Assembly (NCBI GenBank): GCA_003952965.2
Contig: RXIC02000499.1
Location: 88,616-152,615 of the forward strand
Reading direction: 5' to 3'
DNA: 64,000 nucleotides
DNA from: Morella rubra
Lineage: Eukaryota; Streptophyta; Magnoliopsida; Fagales; Myricaceae
The notes beneath the pieces are model-generated. The model saw only the letters and a list, made by a program, of their open reading frames with translations. It had not been told where the DNA came from and did no database searches. Positions within the stretch are counted from its first letter, which is position 1; each line of letters starts with the position of its first letter. Both the position numbers and the translations under genes were made by a program. Of this stretch, positions 1 to 10,077 are shown piece after piece.

Positions 1-245
1 GTCGACACATTGAACCATAAGTGTCGACACATTGAACTACTACTCGAGAGTTGTTTTTCAGAATCTTTCTAAATTTTTTCTAAGTGTTGAAGTGTCAACA
101 CATTGGACCATAGTGTCGACACATTGAGTAGTACATTGAGAGAGTTTCAGGTCAGTGTCGACACATTGAACTAACACCCGAGAGGTTGTTTTCAGGCCAA
201 ATTTTAATGTGTCAGCACATACCATCAATGTGTCGACACATTGCA
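1..245. repeat. Irregular array of TGTCGACACATTGA
   Basis: About seven copies or near copies of TGTCGACACATTGA occur near 1, 23, 91, 113, 155, 209 and 229. The core TGTCGACA is a perfect palindrome. Spacing is irregular, so this is not a simple satellite. Sirevirus LTRs are known to carry repeated palindromic motifs in their regulatory part, and this array fits that pattern inside the LTR. Confidence 0.75.
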
Positions 246-1064
246 CGATTTTGCAGAAATCCTGGAGCAACGTCAACTCATCCAAAAAGTATCCAAATGG
301 TCTTAAATGACCTCCAACGGCACTCAAACTTTACAAGAAGACCCTTGGTGCCCTAGAGCTTTAAATAGAAGAAGATGGAGAGAGAAACGGTGGACGTGTG
401 CGCTATTAACTCTTGGAGCCCTAATTTCTAGAGAGAGAAAAAGCTTTCAAAGAGAAAGAAAGCTCCACCAACCAAGAAAGCTCGTACTCCCACTTGCAAA
501 TACTATTGCTTTCTTTGTGAATCTTGTCTCTTTGCACACTTCAGTACTTCATACTTGTTTATTCGGCTTAAAGAGCTTTTACTAAGATTCCCTTTGTACT
601 CATTCTTGAAAAACGTGAGTGTTTGGGAAAACACTTGTCCTACTTGTTGGGTAGAAGAAAATCCTCTAGGTTGTGGGGATTTGTGAGAGTGAGTTAAAGT
701 GTAAGCTCAAAAACACTTTGTAAAGGTTCCTTAGCACCCGAGAAGCTAAGGTGTACTTCCTATTTGAAGATAGTGAAGAAAAGCCCAAGGAAGTCAATAG
801 CCTTGGGGGTGGACGTAGGCAAGTGTTGGCCGAACCACCTAAAAGTCACGGTGTCATCTCTCTACCCTTATCTCTATTTATTGTTGATATCTATTTATTG
901 TGCTTCTTTAACTATTCCTTTTATTCTTCATTATTTCCTTGATTGTTTAGATCTACTCTCTTGCTCTTTAGAAAAAGAAAAAAAGGATCTCTACAAATTC
1001 GGTTTTATAAGAAAATGGTTAAAAGTTTTTTTATAAAACCCAATTCACCCCCCCTCTTGGGTTG
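1..1064 (+). mobile_element. Sirevirus-type Copia LTR, left part outside window
   Basis: The stretch ends in a motif typical of Sirevirus/Maximus Copia LTRs, CCAATTCACCCCCCCTCTTG near 1040-1059. A GGTGGACGTAGGC...CGAACCACCT block, also common in these LTRs, lies near 809-841. No internal region follows, so it is a solo or truncated LTR fossil. The short ORFs inside are not genes. Confidence 0.75.
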
Positions 1065-2159
1065 TTTTTTGCTCTCTTAGAATGAAGTACTGACCTTCTC
1101 CCATTTTGTTGAGAATCCTGTCTGCAAGCATAATTAAAAGAAGATAGAAGCTTAGATACTAGTGAAAAAATTAGAAGTTCCAGTACCACTCATGGATCAG
1201 AAGAGGAATAAGGCGACAACCAATGCATGAAGAAATAATGTCATTAAATAAAGCATGTTAAAATAACGTATATACTGGACAACGTGTTTTGTCATGGTAG
1301 AAGAGTTTGATAACTAGAGTCTTTAGCCTCCAAGTTGGAAGGCACAAGGCAACACTACAAAATTTCTTGTCGACATCCACTTTAATTATGTTGAATGCTT
1401 GTAAGTGGCAGTCCAAGCATAACTTTAACCATATTATCCATCTATTCTTCTACATTCAGACGCATATTCTAGACTTTTACTATCCCTTCTTATACATTGT
1501 CAATGAAAGAATTCTTACAAGGGGTGAAAAAAAAAAAAAAATTAAAGAACTATAAAGCCAAACACAAGAATTTCGAACCCTCAAATTCTGATGCAGACTA
1601 TGAGATGATGGTCATCGATAAGACGACAAAGCAAAGGACCGAAACTTCTGGAGTTAAGAAGGGTGGGATTTATAATCGAAAAGATTTCCTTTGTCAGTTA
1701 TTCAGCCAAACTAGAAATACCTATTACTAAGAAACTTTGAAATAAGCCCCTCGCTTGCGAGATTACTTTGCTCAATTAATAGAGAAAAAGGAGAAAATAT
1801 ATGAAACTGGTAAGAGCCCCTTAACATAAGCAAAAAAACCAAACTTTTAATCCCAAGAAGAAAATTCAGAACCAAAGACACCCATTTCCAACACTTAAAA
1901 ATTTGAACATGAAAAAAAAAATTACACAATTGCATAAGGATTGGAAAACAGAGGGGCCGAGAGCTTTACCTAGTGGAACTTGACCAATTTTCAGTCAACG
2001 GTATCAGATTCCCCATCGAGAGACAGCCTTAGGTTGTAGGTTAAGACAAGGAAAACATACAAAGCAGCCCTAGGTTGCATCACCTACCTTTACGAAGGAA
2101 AAAAATTCCACAAATGAAATCAAACTTCAAAACCCAACTACAGAGTGAGGAAGAGTATG
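1065..2159. other. Gene-free stretch
   Basis: AT-rich DNA without a convincing coding region. A CACTACAAAA string near 1344 lacks adjacent subterminal repeats. A peptide reading DADYEMM near 1590 is too short to assign. Nothing else can be supported. Confidence 0.5.
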
Positions 2160-2515
2160 AAAAGAGTTATCAAACTCATCGGAGAGGGCGAAGGACTCGA
2201 GCCCTTGAAAGTTGAGCTCACCCAAATTGAGCTCCCTCGTTCGCTTCTTGTTTTCTTCCACAGATTATAGCTACGACAAATCTCGTCTTACCTATCAGCA
2301 AAGGGCAGCTGTGGTAGCAAGCAGACCAGGAGAGAGAGCAGCGTTCGGCAAGAGTGGGTGAGGAGCAATGGGAGGGGGGGGGATCAACGGGAGCAAGAGA
2401 AACTAAGAGATTCTGAGGGAGAGGGAGAGCATTCGACGAAGAGGAAGAGGGAGGGATTTTGATCGGAAAATAAAAGAGGAAGAGCGGGCACGCGAGAAAT
2501 GAATTTCAGCTTCAA
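2160..2515 (-). promoter_or_regulatory. Leader-like CT-rich exon (minus strand)
   Basis: Read on the minus strand this is strongly CT-rich, as plant 5' leaders are, and reaches a good splice donor (GATAG|GTAAGA, exon end near 2292). No coding sequence was found downstream of it. It may be a captured or abandoned first exon, possibly part of the CACTA-type DNA that ends at 3577. This is inference from composition and the donor only. Confidence 0.3.
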
Positions 2516-3231
2516 TTTTTACTGCCATTTTGAAACTCATAGTGTTTTGCAATTATAATGAAACTCACCATTTTGCTTTGTTTTCTTTTCCTTTATATTT
2601 TGTTTGTTTTATTTTGATTTATATAATGTTTTTTATTTGGTGAAGTAAAATTGTAAAGCCATATGAGCACTGACGTGTCAAATTCATGCCAGAAAAGAAA
2701 ATAATTAAATAAAATTAGTGTCAATTTTCAAAATTTAAAAAGTACATATGCATTGCTTATGTAACAAGTACATATGTATAACTTATATAAATATACATAG
2801 ACTACATCATAATCTCTAAGACCATATATTAAGTTATATTCTTTAATTGCATAAGCTAATCTCACAATATCTTCTTGTTTGAAATTAAATAATATGTCCT
2901 AATTAAATAGTATCATATTACTAATTATTCAAAAAATATATGCTCATTGTAAGTATGATAATAGATGTTTTCTAAATTACTTAGATTTAGTCAATAAATA
3001 TGCAATTACCATAACAACCATGGATTATAATTTAAAATATATCATATAACAACTTCAATATTCATAACACTCCCTCTAATTCCATATTTTATTAAGTAGG
3101 TCCTTTAAAATAAAATTTTTCAAATACATGACAAAATAAAATAATATATTAAAAGGAATATATAATATATAAAATAATTATTAACATTAAATAACTTATA
3201 ATTAACATAAAAAAATTATTATTTTCACTTA
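2516..3231. other. AT-rich gene-free stretch
   Basis: Very AT-rich sequence with no coding signal. It leads into the CACTA subterminal repeats at 3232 and may be interior DNA of that element. Confidence 0.5.
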
Positions 3232-3577
3232 TACCTATAGCAGCATTTGTTAAAAAAAAACGATGCTAAAGGTGTAAGCTATAGCGGCGGTCACTGTGAC
3301 CGCAGATGTATATATACCTTTAGCGGCGGTCCACGTAACTGTCGCTGTAGATACTTGATTTTGAACTTGTAGCGGCGTTTTTCTAAAAGTTTGATCTTTA
3401 GCTGCGTTTTTCAAAAAAAAAAAACGCAGGTAAAGGGTTTTGTAGCGGCAGTCATTAACCGCTACAATAGGTGGTTTGTAGCGGCGTTTGTTTGCGTTTG
3501 TGAACAAACGCCGCTAAAGACACCCTTTAGCAGCGTTTTTAGAGACCGCTCTGCTAAAGACCTGTTTTTTTGTAGTG
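3232..3577. mobile_element. CACTA transposon end, AGCGGCG family
   Basis: The segment ends in TTTTTTTGTAGTG (to 3577), the reverse complement of a CACTA terminus CACTACAAAAAAA. Behind it lie many direct and inverted subterminal repeats built on TTTAGCGGCG and CGCCGCTAAA. Subterminal repeats of this kind are the binding sites of TnpA-like proteins in CACTA elements. The opposite end was not found upstream, so the element is truncated or its other end lies outside the window. The three bases after it are AGA. Confidence 0.8.
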
Positions 3578-3897
3578 AGAGTAATTTGGTCAAAGGGATG
3601 TTGATGAAGGCCAGCCCAAATTACTCTTTACCAGAGTTGTAACTGCCAAAGAGTACCACAATACAGCAGCATAATTTACCATATACGAATACCTCTGGCT
3701 AGTATTGGAAAAGTTTTTTGCTTCTTACATCACATGAGAAAAGATCCACAAAGACAAAAGGGAAAACAATGGAAAAGTTTTTTTGTTGATTTACCCATGA
3801 CTGATTCATTCTATACGTGTTTTTCTAAATCATTTTGTAGGCTGGTAATTTGCTAATAGGTTCTTGTTGGGCTTGGAAAGCCTTAACTCCTAGACAT
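3578..3897 (+). repeat. Duplicated segment, partner at 41363-41680
   Basis: It begins GAGTAATTTGGTCAAAGGGA and runs to CTCCTAGACATTG, matching 41363-41680 closely along its whole length. The left edge is the CACTA end here. In the partner copy the right edge is an LTR start. It is non-coding as far as can be seen. Confidence 0.8.
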
Positions 3898-4204
3898 TGA
3901 AAATGTGATTGGCTAGAAAATGGATTACCTTCTCACTGTATGACTTTGACGAACAGCTCAGCCAGTAAAGCCACACGGAACGGTACCGTTTTGGCTATCT
4001 TCTTCCACGATTCGCCCACACCGAAAAGGCTAGGGGAAAGGGGCTTCTGGTCGTCCAGCACTTAGGAAATTTGGCAAATCTCGACGGAAACAAAAGCTTC
4101 AATTTCGTCACTCATAAACTGTGCAGTTTATGGAGATTTTGTTAAACGCACTATTCTATTTAAAATAAATATGCTGCAGGCTGTTTAGTTGTTTCAGTTG
4201 GTCT

Positions 4205-4441
4205 ATAAACTATGTCATTTTATACACAAGAGCTTGACTGGGCTCACTGACATGGTTAAAAAACATGAGCTGGAGAAGGTGATGACATGTTGGTGCATTC
4301 TTTTAGAAAGGCAAACGGAAGAGTGACAGAAGGAGTAAAAAATCACAAGCATATAGACTTAGTGACAAAAAAAAAAAAAAAAAGCTTAGTGATTATTTTG
4401 TCAACGGTACTAAGACCTAGTAACTAAATTGTCAATTTCCC
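4205..4441 (-). repeat. Dispersed repeat, inverted partner at 39722-40365
   Basis: The reverse complement of 39722-40365 matches this stretch on both sides of a MITE inserted in that copy (39787-40187). This copy therefore shows the MITE-free state. The change of orientation suggests a mobile repeat. Non-coding. Confidence 0.65.
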
Positions 4442-4654
4442 TTTTTTTTAGGTTAATGACCATTTTCGTCTTTGGGTTTTCATAACGTGTTATTTTCACG
4501 TACAATTTGAAATCAATTAGTAAAATAAAAAAAATTACAAAAGAAAAAAATCAATTAACAATTTAAAAAAACAAACACACCAGAGGAATTAAAGACATAA
4601 TTACTTTTTTTGTAAAAAAAAATTACTTTTTTAGTATTCATTGGAGTTATTTGT

Positions 4655-5560
4655 CGTTTAGTCTTAAGACATAATTCTTTTCTTCCTCGTACAATTTGAT
4701 GCCAATTTCGAAAAGAATGGTCATAGTTTGGGAATTAATGGATTTGAAGTTGATAGTTAGCTTGCGAAGTTTAACTGTTAGACGGTTTAGGAATGAAAAA
4801 CAGTTTTTTAGTTTGTTTATTCTTCATTCACCTATATTATAATACGACTAACATATTGATTATATGTCTTGTCTCGTTTTTACAGATGATATTTATAAGC
4901 TCTACGTTGGGGTGAATCCAGGTAATGCATGTACTACTCGGTATACTAAACTTTTTAATTGGAAATATTTTGCTGGACACTTCTATTTTAAGGAGGTGTG
5001 AGTATCTGGCGCATTGAAAGATATGAATATATTAGTTTTGAAGTGGCAGTCAATTTTAGACATTATCTGAATTGGATTGTCGACCAATTGAAATAAAGAT
5101 AGATATAATATGTAAGTTTTAAGTAGATCGTATATACTATCTAATAATTAATACGAACAATCTTAAATACTATAAGATTCACATGAAATGTCTATTTCTC
5201 ACCGAATCTAACCATCTAATTAGAGTAGCAAATTGTAGAGAATCAAACACGTCCGTGATCTGAATAAAATTATATTAGTTAATATAGTAATGAGTTGACA
5301 AATACATTCCACACCTTTGTCCAGTAATATAAATAATTTTCGACAAGATAAATATTAATTTGTTATTATGCATATTTGAGTATATGAATAAGACTATATT
5401 TATTATAACAAAAAACATAACACTAAATTTTGACGAATACTATAATTTCCTATATATTCATCCAGAAAATGTGGAACAGTAGTGTAACTACGTACCTTAT
5501 TCTTCCAATGTCATTCCCGTTTTGTTATCACCGTAATACATTATTATGCAGGAAAAAGGT
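4655..5560 (+). repeat. Duplicated segment, partners at 16310-16960 and 19380-19600
   Basis: Shares long colinear blocks with the later segment, for example TTTGATGCCAATTTC, CATAGTTTGGGAATTAA and GGTAATGCATG. Its last part resembles 19380-19600 up to TTATTATGCAGG. The two partners are split by insertions at 17-19.4 kb. No coding frame is conserved. This looks like old duplicated intergenic or intronic DNA. Confidence 0.65.
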
Positions 5561-6015
5561 GTGGGAGGGTTAGAATGAACAGTAATCAACCCTATATCCG
5601 TAAGCAAGGCAGCTCAACATTTTTGGGGCCTTAGGCAAGTCATAAAATAGAGGCCTTTTAATTTAAGAAGATTAAAAAATTAAATAAATTTTTTGAAAAC
5701 TTGAGTTAATTAGCAATAAAGTAGACAGTTGTATTGATAAGTTTTAGAAGAAGAATTTATGGAGAAGTGATGTTATTATTTTGTAAAAGAGACGTTAAAA
5801 TTAATTCAAATTTATTATTGGTAGAGCTAATTTCTAGGATACTCTGATTTTTTATTTTCAATTTCAATTTTGTAAATTGATTTTTAAGATATTCCTATTT
5901 TGTAGGCTCTATTAAGTTATATTCTCAAAGTTTTAGGCTGCTTTTTTTTTCAACTTTAATTTTATAAAAGTACTACATATTTTCTAAGTTGTAATATATG
6001 GCCTTTATAAGTAAT
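5561..6015. other. AT-rich gene-free stretch
   Basis: No coding region, RNA gene or clear repeat was recognised before the CACTA-like end at 6016. Confidence 0.5.
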
Positions 6016-6235
6016 ACTAAAAAAAAAGGTCTACAGCGGCGGTCTTTGTAGTGGCGGTCGCTAAAAACGCCGCTAAAGGGTGTTTTTAGCGGCGTTTTGA
6101 AAAAAACGCTGCTAAAGCGGGTTTTTACGCGGTCACTGACCGCCGCTATAGACGCGGTCTTTTAGCGGCGGTCAATGACCGCCGCTATAGATCCCCTTTA
6201 GCAGCATTTTTTTGCAAAACGCCGCTAAAGGTGAT
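6016..6235. repeat. CACTA subterminal repeat array (left)
   Basis: Around ten direct and inverted copies of (T)AGCGGCGGTC, AAACGCCGCTAAAG and similar sequences are packed into 220 bases next to the CACTA-like terminus. The same motif family occurs at 3232-3577 and 12866-13181. Confidence 0.8.
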
Positions 6236-6366
6236 CCCCTCCCCCTTTCTTAAAAACTCCCTCGCGCGCCTCCCCCTCCCCGCGCGCGCCCTAATTCGCA
6301 AAATCTCTTCCCCTCCCCCTTTTTTATTGTTATGCTCATTTTGGGCTCCGGATTCGAGCTACGTCT

Positions 6367-6501
6367 ATGGCTTCCGGTGCAGGAAACGAGTCTACGAACG
6401 ATTCCTCGAGCTCAAAAGAGGTAGAGAGGCCTCCGAAGATTATTAAAAAAAATAAGCGTAGGAGAGAACTCAGTCTCTACTGTGTGCGCCACACCTATTG
6501 A
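6367..6501 (+). pseudogene. Short unrecognised ORF in CpG-rich leader
   Basis: An ATG behind a GC-rich, CpG-rich stretch (6236-6320) opens a 44-codon frame starting MASGAGNESTNDSSSSKEVE, with a basic run KIIKKNKRRR. It is serine-rich, then basic, like the N-terminus of a nuclear protein. No family was recognised. The sharply higher GC than the surroundings suggests a captured promoter and first exon. It could also be chance. Confidence 0.3.
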
Positions 6502-6657
6502 TCTTTATCTTTTCTTTCATGGGCTCTATATTACTGTGTCTATCACATTCTACTTCTAATCTCACACATAAGTTGAGCTGAAAGAACTATCTCTTCTCTC
6601 TCTTTTTGTTCGGACACATATAAACTTTTTTTCTTGGTTTTTCGTTGGTGGGTGTTA

Positions 6658-6851
6658 ATGGCCAATGCATCTGGGTTCTTCACTCCTTCGGTTCCCAGCT
6701 TGGGAAGGAGGATTCAACCTCCTGGAGGGCTTTGCCGATCTGGGTTTCGCTCCCCCGAGGGATTGTTCAACAGGGTCTTCTGCTCCAGCACCAGTCAAGG
6801 CGGAGAGAAGCTTTCTGCTGGCGCTTCCCCTTCTGAATCTCGGGTACCCAG
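6658..6851 (+). pseudogene. Captured first exon, organelle-targeting-like
   Basis: ATG at 6658 opens a 64-codon frame beginning MANASGFFTPSVPSLGRRIQ and ending at a plausible splice donor (CCAG|GTGATT). It is rich in Ser, Arg and Gly with very few acidic residues, as in mitochondrial or plastid presequences. GC content is far above its neighbours, which supports a real exon. No continuing exon of the same protein was found downstream, and the next recognisable exons belong to FRIENDLY. The parent gene was not identified. Confidence 0.5.
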
Positions 6852-7805
6852 GTGATTTCCATTTCTGATTTCTTTCATTATCTCGGTGATTGATCAATTC
6901 TTATTTTCATCTCTAATGCCTATGGATCTTGAAAGCAATTGGGTTCGAATGCACGAGCTGAGTTTCTTAGAAAATATTTAAAGAGGTGTACCTGAGTTTA
7001 TAATCTATAATCTCTTTTTAGAAGAATCTCTTTTTGGAAGCGAATGGATTCGAGAATCTTTATTCTGTCTTTCACTTCAATGTTTTTTTTTTGTTTTTTT
7101 TTTTTTCATCTTCTTTAACTTTGTGATGAGTGGTGTAGTAGGGGCATGGGTGATTTTCTGTTGCATGGGCTCTCATTTGAAATAGTCTAGCTGTTTGTTA
7201 TGCACAAGATAGAATCATCTAAAGGTGAATATAGCTTTAGTAACTTTCTGATGGTGAGAGACACGTAGAACAGTGATAAAGGTGTTTATTGTTTGTTTCT
7301 GTGATTTATAGGGACTCTCGCGATTGCTTCCCATGATTCTTATAAGCTGGAATGTAGTCTAACATTCTGGCCAATAGAAGAGTAAAAAATGTCTTTGAGT
7401 TTATATTGAACAGAAAGGTTGATGTTGGTAGGTTATTCTAATGTGTGCATTATAGGAGCGTCTTCTTGGAAGGTAGTATTGGTTCTGATTTTAAGATGCT
7501 TTTCTCCTGCTTACCACCTGGATTTCTTTATACATTTTGCTCAAAGTTCGGTAAAAAGTTTGATTGAATATGCCTACAACTATTAATGCTAATTCTCAGC
7601 ACCTTTACTTTTTCTTAAAGAAGAAAATTGTTTTAACAGTCTGACATGTAAGGGTTTAAAAATTGACCTCGCATCAGCTACTTAGCAGTAACCTCTGCTT
7701 CATGCTTCTAGGTCCTGATTATATTTGGGATGCGACAACTACTATTTTAAATGTTATAAAGCCTATGCCTGTTCTTATGTTTTTAACTATTCAATTCTCG
7801 TTCAG

Positions 7806-7914
7806 GCATTATCTTCTAGACTTGATGCGAGTAACTCCTCGTGATGCAAACTATACTGGTCCTGGATCCAGATTCTGTATCCTGAGACCAGAACTAATCA
7901 CTGCATTTTGCCAG
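7806..7914 (+). pseudogene. FMT: FRIENDLY/CLU exon fragment 1
   Basis: The exon encodes 36 residues including DLMRVTPRDANYTGPGSRF and ends in RPELITAFCQ. I recognise this as part of the CLU domain region of the plant clustered-mitochondria protein FRIENDLY (FMT), a large cytosolic RNA-associated protein needed for even mitochondrial distribution. It has an AG acceptor before it and CAG|GTAAGT after it, so it is a genomic copy, not a retrocopy. The full protein exceeds 1300 residues and only this exon and the next were found. It is a captured fragment between two CACTA-like ends and cannot make the protein. Confidence 0.85.
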
Positions 7915-7994
7915 GTAAGTTATGATGTTCTAATAGTTCAATACTTATTTCGGAGTTTCCGTATTCTGATTGATTTTTTCGGTTAATGGAGAAG

Positions 7995-8084
7995 GCCCAA
8001 GCTGCAGAAAAATCAAAGTGCAAATCTGAAGGAGATGCTCATGTGATCACTGATTCTTCAAATGTTCCTGGTGTGGACAAACAG
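7995..8084 (+). pseudogene. FMT: FRIENDLY/CLU exon fragment 2
   Basis: The second exon encodes 30 residues, AQAAEKSKCKSEGDAH then VITDSSNVPGVDKQ, directly following the ITAFCQ end of the previous exon as in FRIENDLY proteins. It is bounded by AG before and CAG|GTGAGA after. The intervening intron is 80 bases, in phase. The frame is open across both exons, which suggests capture was not very ancient or that drift has been mild. No further FRIENDLY exons were recognised after it. Confidence 0.8.
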
Positions 8085-8780
8085 GTGAGATTGGTAGCAA
8101 ATGCAAGTACAAGTTGTGATTGCCATGTGGTGTTCTTGTGAGGAGTTAATTCCACCCTCAAGCTTTTTTCCTATGATTTAATATGGATAGAACACTTGTG
8201 GGTTTTTGTCAAATGGAGCTTATTTAAACTTTTACCTTATCTTAGATAATGTACTGCTAAGTCATGTGTGCCAATCATATGTATCTTAGATAATGTACTG
8301 TTCCTATTTCTTAACATGCATTTATGAATATGTGGGGAGTGTGATAACAGCATCTTTAGGGGTATCTCGCACATAGTAAATGACATCTCCTTGACCTCAA
8401 ATTTTTAGGATTAATACTATAGAGTACTATAAATCTACAGTTAAAATTTCGAGTCATTTGGAGCTAGGATGAAAAAGTATCATTATTTAAAGTTCACTGT
8501 TAAAATTAAGTTTTTCACTGAAAAGAGCCCATTTTTGTAATCACACGGTTTGGACTTGATTTCAAGGTTCCAAATTCATAAACAAAATTATACAAAGAAA
8601 AACTGTCCAGATAGATTTGACTAGCCATCCACATTGTTTTGAAATAGGAGAGGACATTCCATATGTATGTGTTTACATGTTCTTCCTGTGTTCTTTGATA
8701 GAGGGAGCAATTGATACCTGCTCCTGCCTTTCTTTCTTTCGATGTTGCATAAGCACTCGGACTTATTATTTTGTATGCAG

Positions 8781-8870
8781 CTGTATGCACTGGAATGCTT
8801 TGGACTGGAGAAATACCGGAAGTTAGAGCACTCTAGGAGAACGTGGCAGCATACTTCGATGTGCTGCAAG
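8781..8870 (+). pseudogene. Possible captured exon, unidentified
   Basis: A 90-base block lies between TTTTGTATGCAG and CAAG|GTTTCC and is higher in GC than its surroundings. One frame is fully open (LYALECFGLEKYRKLEHS...). Another reads TGEIPEVRAL and ENVAAYFDVLQG around one stop and looks more protein-like. No family was recognised. It could be a third captured gene piece. Confidence is low. Confidence 0.3.
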
Positions 8871-10077
8871 GTTTCCTTCTGCTTTCCCATGGAAGTACTG
8901 TGGGTGCAGGGCATACTCTCTCTTCCAATATACATGCATCTACGAATGCAATGCATCTTTGATTCTTCTTTGGCTGATATTTTCTTTTCTGGCTCATGTT
9001 TACTGTATCTACTATGGCATTAGTTGCTTTTTTTGGTGCGGTTTTTGAGGTGCATAACACAATGATGAAAAAAAGATCGTGAGTTGCTCATTTTTTTTGT
9101 AAAATGAAAGGTAAAAGGAACTTTTACTTTGTCATTGCAGTAACCCCAGTGGCCATGTAACCCCCAATGAGAAGTTTTTAACCTGTTTTCCTAATTTATC
9201 CCTAGTAATATCACATGATTCGTATGGTGATATCACGCGATTCATATCTGTGTCTGCTTGTGAATTAAAAGCCAAATCTTTTTACTCTGCTTGAGGTATT
9301 GGACAAGTCACCCTTTTACTTGGCTTTTTCATTTTTAGACTAGTGTGAACACTATAAAAATTCTATTTTATCAAGTTAGAGAATCTATCATTAAGTAACG
9401 TCGTATCTTTTCGTCTATTGCAGGTATTTCATTTAACTAGAATGGGAAATAATCTACTCTTTCAGGGGAAATTTTGAAAGAATCCTACTACACCACAAAA
9501 CAATATTTTAATAGCAGCATGTTGATGAACTTATGTGTGTCCGCTTGAACTTGCTCTTGATTCTAATTTGCATCTGTAATCTTTCAGTCATGGGTTTTAA
9601 GCATTGTGTCATGTTGCTGGACAGAGGAATAGTTGAGCTGGGTAAGGGCATGTTCGTTTTGGCCGGATTTGGAAAATTTGTATTCAAACTAAAAAAAACC
9701 CCCACCAAAAATGATTTATTTGACGATGCAGTTCATTAGTTTCTGATTTTGCCCTGACCATATTTATACAGAATTACCAAAGTACCCTCCAGTCATGCGT
9801 TGCGTAAATCAAAATCGAAGGGTAAAATGGGATTTTTAAAAACACATGGCCCCCACACGTTCAGTACATTAAATATTTAGGCATGTAAATAGATGAAATA
9901 ACCCAAATAATTTACCAAGTTGATGCTTTGGTTGATGGCAGTATGGTCATTTCATCCGACCATTTAATAACCTGCCGCAGTTGTTTCTCCTCTTTCCATG
10001 CGATAGCCTGGCAGCTTGTCAGTGACATGCTTGGCGTCAATCACACGTTTGTCTTCTTCTTCTGAAAACATTGATTT
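8871..10077. other. Gene-free stretch
   Basis: No coding signal. GGGCATGTTCGTTTTGGCC near 9647 resembles a MITE terminus, but no clear partner end was located. Otherwise plain AT-rich DNA. Confidence 0.45.

Noticed and set aside
1344-1363. CACTACAAAATTTCTTGTCG as the left end of the CACTA element ending at 3577
   Set aside because: No AGCGGCG subterminal repeats follow it and the bases before it (CAA) do not match the AGA after 3577.
6655-6897. Minus-strand ORF opposite the captured exon
   Set aside because: Shadow of the plus-strand exon, which has a proper start and splice donor.
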